This document shows, piece by piece, positions 1 through 7,905 of a DNA stretch of 64,000 nt. This DNA is from Rhodanobacter thiooxydans LCS2. Its GTDB lineage: Bacteria > Pseudomonadota > Gammaproteobacteria > Xanthomonadales > Rhodanobacteraceae. Made by a program: the position numbers and the translations under genes. Below the pieces are notes generated by a model, which searched no databases, had not been told where the DNA came from, and saw only the letters and a list, made by a program, of their open reading frames with translations. Position 1 is the stretch's first letter. Every line of letters begins with the position of its first letter. The stretch covers positions 1 to 64,000 of the forward strand of contig NZ_AJXW01000010.1 of the NCBI RefSeq assembly GCF_000264375.1, given 5' to 3'.

Positions 1-45
1 GGGGTGCTCTTGATCTTCCGGCAAGTTCGGGGCTACGCCCTCCAA

Positions 46-69
46 CCTCCCCCTGCTTGCAGGAGGAGG
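46..69. repeat. Short GC-rich hairpin downstream of the DUF3108 gene
   Basis: An inverted repeat of the form cctcc..cctgc / gcagg.agg lies about 40 bases past the stop of the minus-strand DUF3108 gene. Related ctcccctgc/gcaggggag hairpins occur at 7778-7800 and 7855-7877. It may act as a transcription terminator, but no T-run follows, so this is uncertain. Confidence 0.45.
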
Positions 70-111
70 AATCGAGGTGCCGTTGCTGCGTCGAGGCTGG
101 CCAAGGCCACT

Positions 112-819
112 TCAGTCGGCTTTGTAGCTCACCAGCTCCATCACCATGTCGCCACCGTCGTGCTGCGACAGCTTCACCGGCAGCGGGTAGCGATCGGGTG
201 CGTACCATGCGCTGAAGCCGCGGTCGGCGTCGGTGCGGTCGACCCGTTGGGCGTCGAAGCGGCCGGCGGGTACCGTGATGGCTTCGCGGCCGGTCACCTT
301 GAAGTTCTGCACCTGCACTTCCTGGCGTACCGCCACCGGCAGCGCAACCTGCTGCTTGCCGTCGCGCAGGGCCACGCCGAGTGCCAGCGCCAGGGTGTTG
401 CGCTCGACCATGCCGGGGACGGCCCGGTAGCTTTGCGGGCCCTTGCCTTCGTCGACGCTGACCTGTTGCCTCGGCCAATCGACCGCCAGCTGGCGCTGTT
501 TCTGCTTGACCGCCGTCTGCATCCGGTAGTCGTAGCTGATCGCCTCCGGCACGTCGCCCTTCCAGCGGAAGCGCGAGCTTTCGGTGACGCTGGCAGCGAG
601 CAGCGCGGCCAGCCCGCCGGTGCCCTTGACGTCCTTGCGGTAGATCCACTCGCCGTTGCCGGCCGCGTGCAGGCTCACCGTGGCCTGGCCCATCGACTGG
701 CCGCCCTGCGACACGTTGTAGGTGGCGGTGAACGCCGGGGGCGTGGCGGCGATGGCGGCGCCGGCGCCAAGCAGCAGGCCGAGGCCGAACAGGGAGGCGA
801 GCAGGGATCGGATGGTCAT
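112..819 (-). CDS. DUF3108 domain secreted protein
   Basis: Predicted exported protein of 235 residues. Residues 1-23 form a signal peptide: a short basic start (MTIR), a hydrophobic Leu/Gly core and an A-A-I-A-A cleavage region. The rest matches the DUF3108 pattern, a beta-rich envelope domain (FTATYNVSQGGQSMGQATV near the N-terminus, R-x-D-RTDADRGFSAWYAPD near the C-terminus). Function is unknown; such proteins are typically periplasmic. The ATG at 819 is chosen because longer in-frame starts add 32 residues of Arg-rich sequence ahead of the signal peptide. It lies downstream of purM and purN on the same strand with a 125-base gap, so it may be co-transcribed with them. Confidence 0.85.
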   Translation of the reverse strand: MTIRSLLASLFGLGLLLGAGAAIAATPPAFTATYNVSQGGQSMGQATVSLHAAGNGEWIYRKDVKGTGGLAALLAASVTESSRFRWKGDVPEAISYDYRMQTAVKQKQRQLAVDWPRQQVSVDEGKGPQSYRAVPGMVERNTLALALGVALRDGKQQVALPVAVRQEVQVQNFKVTGREAITVPAGRFDAQRVDRTDADRGFSAWYAPDRYPLPVKLSQHDGGDMVMELVSYKAD

Positions 820-944
820 GCGCCGAGTCTGCCCATGCGGGGCTGAACCGGTTCTAAGGCCGCTCTTGCCCGTCATTCCGCCTGACCAGCCTCTGGCTGT
901 TGAAAAGCGCCTCACGGGAGTGACGGCGGTTGTTCGGACCTGTC

Positions 945-1610
945 CTAGGGCTGCAGGCCGCGGTCACCCAGCCGCAGCGGCGCCGTCAGCAGCTGGCCGT
1001 CGAAGCGCGGCGCCTGGCCGTCCCAACGCAGCCGCCCTTCAGTCAGCAGGCGCAGCACCTCCGGCAGCAACCGGTGTTCCAGCGGCAGCAGGCGCTGGGC
1101 CAGACGTTCCTCGTCGTCGCCGGCTTCGATCGACAGGCAGGCCTGCGCGATCACCGGGCCGCCATCCAGTTCGGCGGTGACGAAATGCACGCTGGCGCCA
1201 TGTTCGGCATCGCACGCCTCCAGCGCGCGGCGGTGGGTGTGCAGGCCGCGGTATTTCGGCAGCAGCGAGGGGTGGATGTTGATGATCCGGCCCACCCACG
1301 GCTGCAGCGCCTCGCCATCGAGCACCCGCATGAAACCGGCCAGCACCAGCCACTCGGCACCGCTGGCGGCGATGCGGGCGAACAGGTCGAAGTCGAACGC
1401 GCGCCGGTCCGGGTAGCTGCGCGGGTCGAGCGCCAGCGTCGGGATGCCGGCGGCTTCGGCCAGGCGCAGTGCGGGCGCGGCGGCCTTGTCGCTGCCGACC
1501 AGCACGAACTCGACCGGCAGTTCGCCGCGTGCGTGCGCATCGAGCAGCGCGGCGAGGTTGCTGCCGCGCCCGGAGGCGAGCACGGCGACTTTGGCAGGAG
1601 CAACGGTCAT
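945..1610 (-). CDS. purN: Phosphoribosylglycinamide formyltransferase
   Basis: 221 residues, the usual PurN length. It catalyses the third step of de novo purine synthesis, transferring a formyl group from 10-formyl-tetrahydrofolate to GAR in the cytoplasm. Visible features are the N-terminal strand and phosphate loop VLASGRGSN, the catalytic-site segment IINIHPSLLPKYRG with the conserved Asn and His, and the following H-ASVHFVT-ELDGGPVIAQ segment with its conserved Asp. The ATG at 1610 is 8 bases past the purM stop, so the two genes form a purMN operon. The longer in-frame reading from 1775 is only read-through into the purM region. Confidence 0.97.
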   Translation of the reverse strand: MTVAPAKVAVLASGRGSNLAALLDAHARGELPVEFVLVGSDKAAAPALRLAEAAGIPTLALDPRSYPDRRAFDFDLFARIAASGAEWLVLAGFMRVLDGEALQPWVGRIINIHPSLLPKYRGLHTHRRALEACDAEHGASVHFVTAELDGGPVIAQACLSIEAGDDEERLAQRLLPLEHRLLPEVLRLLTEGRLRWDGQAPRFDGQLLTAPLRLGDRGLQP

Positions 1611-1618
1611 GGAGCGGT

Positions 1619-2707
1619 TCAGCCGATCTGCACGCGCTCGTTGCCGGCCGCGGGCACGATTTCGCCGATCACCGAGCTGGCCAGGCCGTGCTTCGCCAGC
1701 AGCGCCGAGGCGCCCGCCACCGCGTCGCGCGGCAGGATCACGGTGAAACCGACGCCGCAGTTGAACGTGCGCCACATTTCCTCGCGCGCCACCTTGCCTT
1801 CGCGCATCAGCCAGTCGAACACCGGTGGCAGCATGATGGCGGAGGCGTCCAGCGCGATGCCGAGGCCGTCCGGCACCACGCGGATGATGTTCTCCTTGAG
1901 GCCGCCGCCGGTGATATGGGCCATGCCGTGGATGGCCGGGATTCGGGATTCGGGACTGGTCCCTTCGACAAGCTCAGGGCGGGGAATTCCGGAAGAGCTG
2001 GCGCCCAGCAACTCAAGCATGGGTTTGACGTAGATCGTGGTCGGCGCCATCAGCGCGTCGACCAGCTTCACGCCGCCGAGGTCGAGGTCGAACGGGTTGC
2101 CGGCGCGCTCGAGAATCTTGCGGATCAGCGAATAGCCGTTCGAGTGCGGGCCGCTGGAGGCCACGCCCAGCACCACGTCACCGGCCACGATGGCCGCGCC
2201 GGTGAGCATCCGCGACTTTTCCACCGCGCCGACGGTGAAGCCGGCCAGGTCGTATTCGCCCGGCGGGTACATGTCCGGCATCTCGGCGGTTTCGCCGCCG
2301 ATCAGCGCGCAACCGGCCAGTTCGCAGCCCGCGGCGATGCCGCCAACCACGGCGGCGGCGGTGTCCACGTCCAGCTTGCCAGTGGCGAAGTAGTCGAGGA
2401 AGAACAGCGGCTCGGCACCCTGCACCAGCACGTCGTTGACGCACATGCCGACCAGGTCGATGCCGATCGTGTCGTGGCGGTGCAGCGTCTGCGCCAGCTT
2501 CAGCTTGGTGCCCACGCCGTCGGTGCCGGAGACCAGTACCGGCTCCTTGTAGCGGCCGGAAAGGTCGAACAGGCCGCCGAAGCCGCCCAGTCCGCCCATC
2601 ACCTCGGGGCGGCTGGTGCGCTTGACCAGCGGCTTGATGCGTTCGACCAGCGCATTGCCGGCATCGATATCGACGCCGGCGGCGCGGTAGGTGAGGGCGT
2701 CAGACAT
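1619..2707 (-). CDS. purM: Phosphoribosylformylglycinamidine cyclo-ligase with an in-frame repeat insertion
   Basis: AIR synthetase, fifth step of purine synthesis, 362 residues. Typical PurM landmarks are present: [12 protein letters not shown] at the start, GGFGGLF, the ATP/substrate region [50 protein letters not shown] and [10 protein letters not shown]. PurM is usually about 345 residues. The excess lies between LELLG and IHGMAH, where [18 protein letters not shown] is encoded by a genomic repeat (see 1936-1998). The insertion keeps the frame and all recognised motifs, so the enzyme is probably active. The start at 2707 ([12 protein letters not shown]) matches family N-termini. It is first gene of purMN and divergent from the DUF2066 gene. 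Confidence 0.96.
   Translation of the reverse strand: MSDALTYRAAGVDIDAGNALVERIKPLVKRTSRPEVMGGLGGFGGLFDLSGRYKEPVLVSGTDGVGTKLKLAQTLHRHDTIGIDLVGMCVNDVLVQGAEPLFFLDYFATGKLDVDTAAAVVGGIAAGCELAGCALIGGETAEMPDMYPPGEYDLAGFTVGAVEKSRMLTGAAIVAGDVVLGVASSGPHSNGYSLIRKILERAGNPFDLDLGGVKLVDALMAPTTIYVKPMLELLGASSSGIPRPELVEGTSPESRIPAIHGMAHITGGGLKENIIRVVPDGLGIALDASAIMLPPVFDWLMREGKVAREEMWRTFNCGVGFTVILPRDAVAGASALLAKHGLASSVIGEIVPAAGNERVQIG
1936..1998. repeat. Genomic repeat inserted in frame inside purM
   Basis: The stretch combines two motifs that look intergenic: a doubled gattcggga run, also seen near 14398 and 27971, and a segment with cccttcgacaagctcaggg. The second is a dyad-rich repeat word that I recall as common between genes in related genomes. 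Translated on the purM strand it gives the residues that do not fit the PurM alignment. The boundaries are approximate because no homologous purM could be aligned here. Confidence 0.7.
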
Positions 2708-2856
2708 GGCGGAAACCGGCGTGGGTGAAACGCGCAAGTTTACCAGCTTGCGGCGCCGTTGCCGGCCGCTGGCGCCGGGTTTGGTGACGGCCGCGATGGA
2801 CGCTGGGGGCGCGATTGGGCAGACTTCCGGCGAGCTTTCCCGGAAGATGCCAGCCC

Positions 2857-3837
2857 ATGCGCCTGCCCCGCCTGTTGATCGTCACCCTGTTGCTGCTGCT
2901 TGCCGCGTTGCCCGCGGCGCACGCGCAGGTCGCCAGCTCGCCGTATGCGGTGGTCGTGCCGGTGGCCGACACCAGCGATGCCCAACGCGACCAGGCGTTC
3001 GCCACCGCGCTCGGCCAGGTGCTCACGCGGGTCGCCGGCGGCCAGGACCTGCGCAGCAACGCTGGCTACGGCGAGGCGCTGGGCAAGGCGGCCTCGATGG
3101 TGCAGAAGTTCCAGTACCAGCGCGCCGCGACCGGACTGGTGCTGGAGGTGGAGTTCGAGCCGGGCACGGTGCGCCGGCTGGTGGCGAAGCTGGGCGTGCA
3201 GAGCGTAGGAATCAAGCCGCCAGTGCTGTTGCTGGTGCAGGGCAGCGACGGACACCTGCTCGACCAGGCGGCGCTGGCCAGCCTGGCCACGGTGGCCGGC
3301 GCACGCGGCACCAATGTGGTCTATCCCGATGGCAACCCGCCGGACCCGGCCAAGGTCGCCGCTGCCGAGCCGGCCGCGCTGGTGGCGGTCAACCGGCAGT
3401 ACCACACCGGCCTGGTGCTGCTCGGCAAGCTGCGCAATGGTGCCGCCGACTGGACGCTGATCTCCGGCGGCCAGGCGCAGCACTGGAGCGGCCAGGGCGC
3501 GAATGCGGGGGCACTGCTGGGCGATGCCGGCAACGGCTTGGCCGACCGCCTCGGCAAGCAGTTCAATGTCATTGGCGCGGGCCCCAGCGAGGGCAAGCTG
3601 TGGGTCAGCGGGCTGGAATCGGCGATGGATTACGCCAACCTGGTGGCGCTCCTGCAGGAGGACCCCTCGGTGAAGCAGGTGCAGACCCTGGGCGCGCAGA
3701 ATGACGGCGTGCTGCTGTACGTCAAGGCGTCCGCGCCGATCAGTGCGCTGGCCGCGAACCTCGCCGCCGGCGGCCACCTGCTGCTGCAGGGCGAACCGCA
3801 TCCGGGCGCCGACGCAAACCTGCGCTGGCTGAGGTGA
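2857..3837 (+). CDS. DUF2066 domain exported protein
   Basis: 326 residues starting with a clear signal peptide ([24 protein letters not shown]). The mature part matches DUF2066: an N-terminal segment [25 protein letters not shown], a [13 protein letters not shown] motif, then an alpha/beta region with repeated GG and Asp turns. The family is periplasmic and of unknown function. The gene often sits beside purM and a PerM/hda pair in gammaproteobacteria, and that order is seen here. The ATG at 2857 is chosen because it begins the signal peptide. The gene is divergent from purM across 149 bases, which must hold both promoters. Confidence 0.9.
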   Translation: MRLPRLLIVTLLLLLAALPAAHAQVASSPYAVVVPVADTSDAQRDQAFATALGQVLTRVAGGQDLRSNAGYGEALGKAASMVQKFQYQRAATGLVLEVEFEPGTVRRLVAKLGVQSVGIKPPVLLLVQGSDGHLLDQAALASLATVAGARGTNVVYPDGNPPDPAKVAAAEPAALVAVNRQYHTGLVLLGKLRNGAADWTLISGGQAQHWSGQGANAGALLGDAGNGLADRLGKQFNVIGAGPSEGKLWVSGLESAMDYANLVALLQEDPSVKQVQTLGAQNDGVLLYVKASAPISALAANLAAGGHLLLQGEPHPGADANLRWLR

Positions 3838-3847
3838 CCGAGTGCTA

Positions 3848-3989
3848 GTCCCTCGCAAAACCCCGCACATCCCGGTACGGACTATTCATGGGATGCGAGT
3901 CCCTCGCAAAACCTCGCACGTCCTTGTGCGGACTACTCATGGGATGCGAGTCCCTCGCAAAACCCCGCACATCCCTGTGCGGACTCCTC
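3848..3989. repeat. Tandem repeat, 51-bp unit, about 2.8 copies
   Basis: Units begin at 3848, 3899 and 3950 with gtccctcgcaaaacc. Each carries a small dyad (ccgcac/gtgcgg around a 6-base loop, slightly changed in units 1 and 2) and then a spacer with catgggatgcga; the third unit lacks that spacer. The array fills most of the gap between the DUF2066 gene and the permease. It could act as a transcription-slowing structure, but no function is shown. Confidence 0.9.
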
Positions 3990-4027
3990 AAGATAACGGG
4001 TAACCATTCCTTCCCGGGGCGTGCCGA

Positions 4028-5197
4028 GTGAATCAGGACAAGGATCTTTCGCGCCGCTGGCAACTGCTCGCCATCACTGCGGCCATCGCCTGGCTGGTCT
4101 GGCTGCTGGCGCCGGTGCTGATGCCGTTCGCGGTGGCCGCCATGCTGGCCTATCTGGGCGACCCGCTGGCCGACCGGCTGGAACGGCTGGGGCTGAAGCG
4201 GATGTGGGCGGCCACCATCGTGTTCGTGGTGATCATGGTCGTCGTGGTCGGCGTGCTGCTGCTGCTGATCCCGCTGATCGCGCGCCAGATCGAGAACCTG
4301 GTCAGCAACCTGCCGCGCTATGGCGACTGGGCGCAGAACACCGTATGGCCGTGGCTGCAGGCGCGATTGCACCTGGATCCGCATACCTTCGACAGCGACC
4401 GCCTGATGGCGGCGATCAAGGCGCACATCGGCTCGATCGGCGGCGTCGCCACGGCGGTGCTGGGCAAGGTGTCGCGCGGCGGCCTCGGCATCGTGATGTG
4501 GCTGACCAACCTGGTGCTGATCCCGGTGGTGGCGTTCTACCTGCTGCGCGACTGGGACCGGCTGGTGGCCAAGGTTGACGCCGTGCTGCCACGCTCGATC
4601 CAGCCCACCGTTGCCTACCTGGCCAGCGAATCGGACCAGATCCTCGGCGCGTTCGTGCGCGGCCAGATGCTGGTGATGCTGGCGCTGGGGGTGTTCTACG
4701 GCGCCGGCCTCGGCGTGATGGGGCTGACCGTGGGCCCGCTGATCGGCATGGTCGCCGGCCTGCTCAGCTTCGTGCCGTACCTGGGCTTCATCATCGGCTT
4801 CGTGGCGGCGATCGTGGCCGCGCTGGTGCAATACGGCGACTGGGCGCACGTGCTGCTGGTCTGCGGCGTATTCGCGGTCGGCCAGTTGCTGGAGGGCTAC
4901 GTGCTGGTGCCCAAGCTGGTCGGCGACAAGATCGGCCTGCACCCGGTGGCGGTGATGTTCGCGGTGCTGGCCGGCGGCTACCTGTTCGGCTTCCTCGGCG
5001 TGCTGCTGGCGCTGCCGGCCGCGTCGGTGATCATCGTGCTGCTGCGCTACCTGATCGAGCGCTACCGCATGAGCGAGCTGTACAACCGGACGGGGCCGGA
5101 CGATCCGGTGGTTGCCGAGGTGGAGCTGGCCGTGCATCGCGACGGCGCGGTCGAGGCCACCGTCGAACCGCCGCAGGACGACCGGACCGAACCATGA
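4028..5197 (+). CDS. AI-2E family transporter / PerM-like permease
   Basis: 389-residue polytopic membrane protein. It has an N-terminal hydrophobic pair (residues about 15-35 and 60-85), a soluble middle part (about 90-150), then several helices. Conserved-type motifs are PVVAFYLLRDWDRL, LGAFVRGQMLVMLALGVFYGAGL and GLLSFVPYLGFIIG. Members include the TqsA/YdiK/PerM group, with roles ranging from autoinducer-2 export to osmolyte efflux; the substrate here is not predictable. The start is a GTG at 4028. The stop overlaps the hda start by four bases (ATGA), indicating translational coupling, an arrangement common for this pair. Confidence 0.92.
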   Translation: MNQDKDLSRRWQLLAITAAIAWLVWLLAPVLMPFAVAAMLAYLGDPLADRLERLGLKRMWAATIVFVVIMVVVVGVLLLLIPLIARQIENLVSNLPRYGDWAQNTVWPWLQARLHLDPHTFDSDRLMAAIKAHIGSIGGVATAVLGKVSRGGLGIVMWLTNLVLIPVVAFYLLRDWDRLVAKVDAVLPRSIQPTVAYLASESDQILGAFVRGQMLVMLALGVFYGAGLGVMGLTVGPLIGMVAGLLSFVPYLGFIIGFVAAIVAALVQYGDWAHVLLVCGVFAVGQLLEGYVLVPKLVGDKIGLHPVAVMFAVLAGGYLFGFLGVLLALPAASVIIVLLRYLIERYRMSELYNRTGPDDPVVAEVELAVHRDGAVEATVEPPQDDRTEP

Positions 5198-5892
5198 TCC
5201 CGCAGTTGCCGCTGGCTTTGCGCTGGCCGCGCCGCCAGCGCTTCGAGCATTTTCACGCCGGCGCCAACGCTGCTGCATTGGCTGCGGTGCAGGCACTGGC
5301 GCTGCAAGCCGCTGCGCCGTGGGTCTACCTGCACGGCGCTGCCGGCAGCGGCCGCAGTCACCTGCTGATGGCCGCCTGCCAGGCCGCCAGCGCGGCGGGG
5401 CGGCAAGTGCAGTACCTGCCGTTGGCCACGGTCGTCGATCGCCCGGCCGCCCTGCGCGGCGTCGCCGGCAGCGAGTTGCTGGCGCTGGACGATCTCGGTG
5501 CCATCGCCGGCAACCGCGACGCGGAGCATGCGCTGTTCGACCTCTACAACCGTGCCCGTGCCGAAGGCAGCGCCTTGCTGTTCGCCGCCGACGCCACGCC
5601 GGCTGCACTGGGAATCGAGCTGTCCGACCTGCGCTCGCGCCTCGGCGCCTGCACCCAGTTCGCGCTGAAGCCGCTGGACGACGCCGAGCGCCGCGCCGTG
5701 CTGAAGGCGCAGGCTGCATCCCGCGGCATCGAGCTGGACGACAGCGTGCTGGACTGGCTGTTCGCCCGCCACACGCGGGACCTCGGCGCGCTGCTCGACC
5801 TGCTCGATAAACTGGATGTCGCGTCGCTGGCTGCGCAGCGGCGCATCACCATTCCGTTCCTGCGCGGCTTCCTGCGCGAGGCGGCATCCTGA
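5194..5892 (+). CDS. hda: DnaA regulatory inactivator Hda
   Basis: 232-residue AAA+ protein related to DnaA domain III. In E. coli, Hda bound to the DNA-loaded beta clamp stimulates ATP hydrolysis by DnaA and so prevents re-initiation of replication. The extreme N-terminus MIPQLPLAL matches the clamp-binding QLxLP-type motif. The Walker A equivalent is GAAGSGRSHLL, with Arg in place of Lys, and the Walker B region is LLALDDLGAI. An Arg-finger/sensor area (LRSRLGACTQFAL) and a C-terminal lid helix follow. It overlaps the upstream permease gene by four bases and has no DnaA DNA-binding domain, as expected for Hda. Confidence 0.95.
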   Translation: MIPQLPLALRWPRRQRFEHFHAGANAAALAAVQALALQAAAPWVYLHGAAGSGRSHLLMAACQAASAAGRQVQYLPLATVVDRPAALRGVAGSELLALDDLGAIAGNRDAEHALFDLYNRARAEGSALLFAADATPAALGIELSDLRSRLGACTQFALKPLDDAERRAVLKAQAASRGIELDDSVLDWLFARHTRDLGALLDLLDKLDVASLAAQRRITIPFLRGFLREAAS

Positions 5893-5897
5893 AACGA

Positions 5898-5921
5898 CGA
5901 AGGCGCCCGCAGGCACCTTCG
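5898..5921. terminator. Stem-loop between convergent hda and suhB
   Basis: Ten-base arms cgaaggcgcc and ggcaccttcg pair with one G:U-type mismatch around a four-base loop. The structure fills most of the 51-base gap between two convergent genes, so a bidirectional terminator role is plausible. No T-run follows on either strand. Confidence 0.5.
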
Positions 5922-5943
5922 CTCATCCGGTCGGTCGCACCGC

Positions 5944-6747
5944 TCAGGCCTTGAGCAACCCCGGCGTGGCGTGCTGGCCGATCGCGTCGGTCAGCGCCTT
6001 GGCCACGTTGAGGTTGCCGGCGATGAGGTTGCCGCTTTCCGGGATGCCGTCGCGGCCGGCGAAGTCGCAGTAGCGGCCGCCGGCTTCGTGCACCAGCAGC
6101 ACGCCGGCGGCCATGTCCCACGGCTTCAGGCCGATCTCGAAGTAGCCGTCGTAGCGGCCGGCAGCGACGTAGGCCAGGTCCAGCGCGGCGGAGCCGGAGC
6201 GACGGATATCCTCGGCCTGGCCGAGGATGGCGCGGGTCATGTCCAGCTGCGCGGCGAGGTGTTCGCGCTGGCGGAACGGGAAGCCGGTGGCGATCATCGC
6301 GCCGCCCAGGTTCTCGCGCTTGCCGACGCGCATGCGGCGGTCGTTGAGGTAGGACCCGTCGCCCTTGCTGGCGGTGTACAGCTCGTCTCGCAGCGGGTCG
6401 AACACCACCGCATGGATCGGCACGCCCTTCTCCAGCAGCGCAATCGACACGCAGAAATGCGGGATGCCGCGCAGGTAGTTGTGGGTGCCGTCCAGCGGGT
6501 CGATCACCCAGGTCAACGGGCCCTTGCCGGTCGCGCCGCTTTCCTCGGCGAGGATCGCGTGGTCGGGGTAGGCGCGGCGCAGTTCCTTGATGATTTCCGC
6601 CTCGGCCAGCTTGTCGACCTCGGAGACGAAATCCATCTGCTGCTTCTCGACGATGTTGAGGCCGTCGATGCGGTTCATGTAGCGCAGGATCACGTTGCCT
6701 GCGGAACGGGCGGCGCGCGCCGCGATCGTGACGTGGGGTCGGGCCAT
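5944..6747 (-). CDS. suhB: Inositol-1-monophosphatase family protein SuhB
   Basis: 267 residues, the normal SuhB length. It hydrolyses inositol-1-phosphate with Mg2+; in E. coli SuhB also joins the Nus complex that aids rRNA transcription. Metal-binding motifs are all visible: ILAEESG (Glu), WVIDPLDGTHNY (Asp-Pro-Leu-Asp-Gly-Thr) and KPWDMAAGVLLVHEAGG (Trp-Asp). The start MARPHVTIAARAAR fits the family. It is divergent from trmJ, a pairing common in gammaproteobacteria, with 114 bases between the starts. Confidence 0.96.
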   Translation of the reverse strand: MARPHVTIAARAARSAGNVILRYMNRIDGLNIVEKQQMDFVSEVDKLAEAEIIKELRRAYPDHAILAEESGATGKGPLTWVIDPLDGTHNYLRGIPHFCVSIALLEKGVPIHAVVFDPLRDELYTASKGDGSYLNDRRMRVGKRENLGGAMIATGFPFRQREHLAAQLDMTRAILGQAEDIRRSGSAALDLAYVAAGRYDGYFEIGLKPWDMAAGVLLVHEAGGRYCDFAGRDGIPESGNLIAGNLNVAKALTDAIGQHATPGLLKA

Positions 6748-6861
6748 GGGTTTCGACTTTGGAAGAGAGCGGGGCTGCGGCCGGCGATTCTAGCAGAGGC
6801 GGGCCCTGGCCGCCCCGCGTCCACTATTCTTGTCGACCCGAACCACCTATCCGCCCAGCGC

Positions 6862-7620
6862 ATGACCGACCTTCACGACCTCGCCGCCCGCATCCGCTAC
6901 GTGCTGGTGCGCACCTCGCATCCGGGCAACATCGGCAGCGCGGCGCGGGCGATCCGCACGATGGGCTTCGCGCGGATGGAGCTGGTCGCGCCGCACCGTT
7001 TTCCCGACCCGGAGGCCAACGCGCTGGCCGCCGGTGCGGACGAGGTGCTGGCCAGCGCGGGCCTCCATGCCGGGCTGGTCGACGGCCTGGCCGGCAGCAG
7101 CCTGGCGCTGGGCCTGTCGGCGCGCCGGCGCGGCGTGAACCTGCCGGAACTTTCGCCGCGCGAGGCGGCCCGCCAGGCGCTGGCGGCGGCGACGCGCGGC
7201 GAGCAGGTGGCGCTGGTGTTCGGCAACGAGCGCACCGGGCTGGAGAACGAGGAACTGGCGCGCTGCCACGCGATGGTGCGGATTCCCAGCGTGGACGACT
7301 TCAGCTCGCTCAACCTGGCGCAGGCGGTGCAGGTGATGGCCTATGAACTGCGCATGGCGCTGCTCGGCGACGAACCGCCGGCGCCGCCGCCGGAGCACGA
7401 CGAGCCGCCCGCGGACGCGGCGCAGATGGAGCAGTTCTACCGCCACCTGGCGCAGACGCTGGACGACATCGACTTCCACAAGGGCCGCGAGCCCACCACG
7501 ATCATGCTGCGCCTGCGCAAGCTGTTCCAGCGCGCGCAGCCGGACGAGCGCGAGTTGCGCGTGCTGCACGGCATCCTCGCCGATGCGCAGCGGATGGCAG
7601 GGCTGGCCAACGGCAGGTAG
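6862..7620 (+). CDS. trmJ: tRNA (cytidine/uridine-2'-O-)-methyltransferase TrmJ
   Basis: 252-residue SPOUT-class enzyme that 2'-O-methylates position 32 of some tRNAs using SAM. SpoU motifs are clear: motif 1 HPGNIGSAARAIRTMGF, motif 2 VALVFGNERTGLENEEL and motif 3 SSLNLAQAVQVMAYELR, which form the trefoil-knot SAM site. A C-terminal tail (about residues 170-252) contains a Pro-rich linker and the conserved helix FHKGREPTTIMLRLRKLFQRA. The start at 6862 is chosen because the family begins immediately before the RIRYVLVRTSHPGN strand. The last about 20 codons are duplicated downstream at 7708-7765. Confidence 0.95.
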   Translation: MTDLHDLAARIRYVLVRTSHPGNIGSAARAIRTMGFARMELVAPHRFPDPEANALAAGADEVLASAGLHAGLVDGLAGSSLALGLSARRRGVNLPELSPREAARQALAAATRGEQVALVFGNERTGLENEELARCHAMVRIPSVDDFSSLNLAQAVQVMAYELRMALLGDEPPAPPPEHDEPPADAAQMEQFYRHLAQTLDDIDFHKGREPTTIMLRLRKLFQRAQPDERELRVLHGILADAQRMAGLANGR

Positions 7621-7629
7621 GCGGCTTCG

Positions 7630-7704
7630 GTAGGGCGGGCACTGCCCGCCGGCCTTTCAATGTGCGGTGGGTAATGCAGGAGCGGCGGGCGGTGCCCGCC
7701 CTAC
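7630..7704. repeat. REP pair (gtagggcgggc type)
   Basis: Two inverted GC-rich units, gtagggcgggcactgcccgcc at 7630-7650 and its near reverse complement at 7684-7704, face each other across about 33 bases. The same family occurs at 31922-31994 and 47582-47647. It lies between the trmJ stop and the copied trmJ tail. Confidence 0.9.
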
Positions 7705-7707
7705 GAA

Positions 7708-7772
7708 GCTGCACGGCATCCTTGCCGATGCGCAGCGGATGGCGGGGCTGGCCAACGGCAAGTAACCGGCTT
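7708..7772 (+). pseudogene. Duplicated 3' end of trmJ
   Basis: This stretch repeats trmJ bases 7563-7627 at a constant offset of 145 bases with only a few substitutions. It includes the final codons for LHGILADAQRMAGLANG, the stop (TAG in the gene, TAA here) and several bases past it. It has no start or upstream signal of its own, so it is a non-coding gene fragment. A REP pair separates it from the intact gene. Confidence 0.85.
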
Positions 7773-7777
7773 TGCTC

Positions 7778-7877
7778 CCTCCCCTGCGCAGCAGGGGAGG
7801 CTGGGGTGAGGTGCTTTTTGCCAGGGCGGTGCGAAGAGCTTCACCCCCTCCTGACCTCCCCCTGCGAGCAGGGGGAG
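7778..7877. terminator. Two GC-rich hairpins between convergent trmJ and the CNNM gene
   Basis: Stem-loops at 7778-7800 (cctcccctgc/gcaggggagg) and 7855-7877 (cctccccctgc/cagggggagg) flank a sequence with the words ctggggtgagg and tcaccccctcctg. The latter is itself inverted relative to the former, making a larger nested dyad. This looks like a repeat-derived bidirectional terminator; the function is inferred from position only. Confidence 0.5.
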
Positions 7878-7905
7878 GGGCCGACCGTGCGGTCAGGGAT
7901 GTTTG

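Noticed and set aside
1619-2707. purM as a pseudogene because of the inserted repeat
   Set aside because: The frame is kept and all recognised active-site motifs are present, so a working protein is more likely.
3848-3989. Possible CRISPR array
   Set aside because: Units abut with no variable spacers and there are no cas genes; it is a plain tandem repeat.
5971-6861. N-terminal extension of TrmJ
   Set aside because: The upstream part of that frame is antisense to suhB; TrmJ motifs begin only after 6862.
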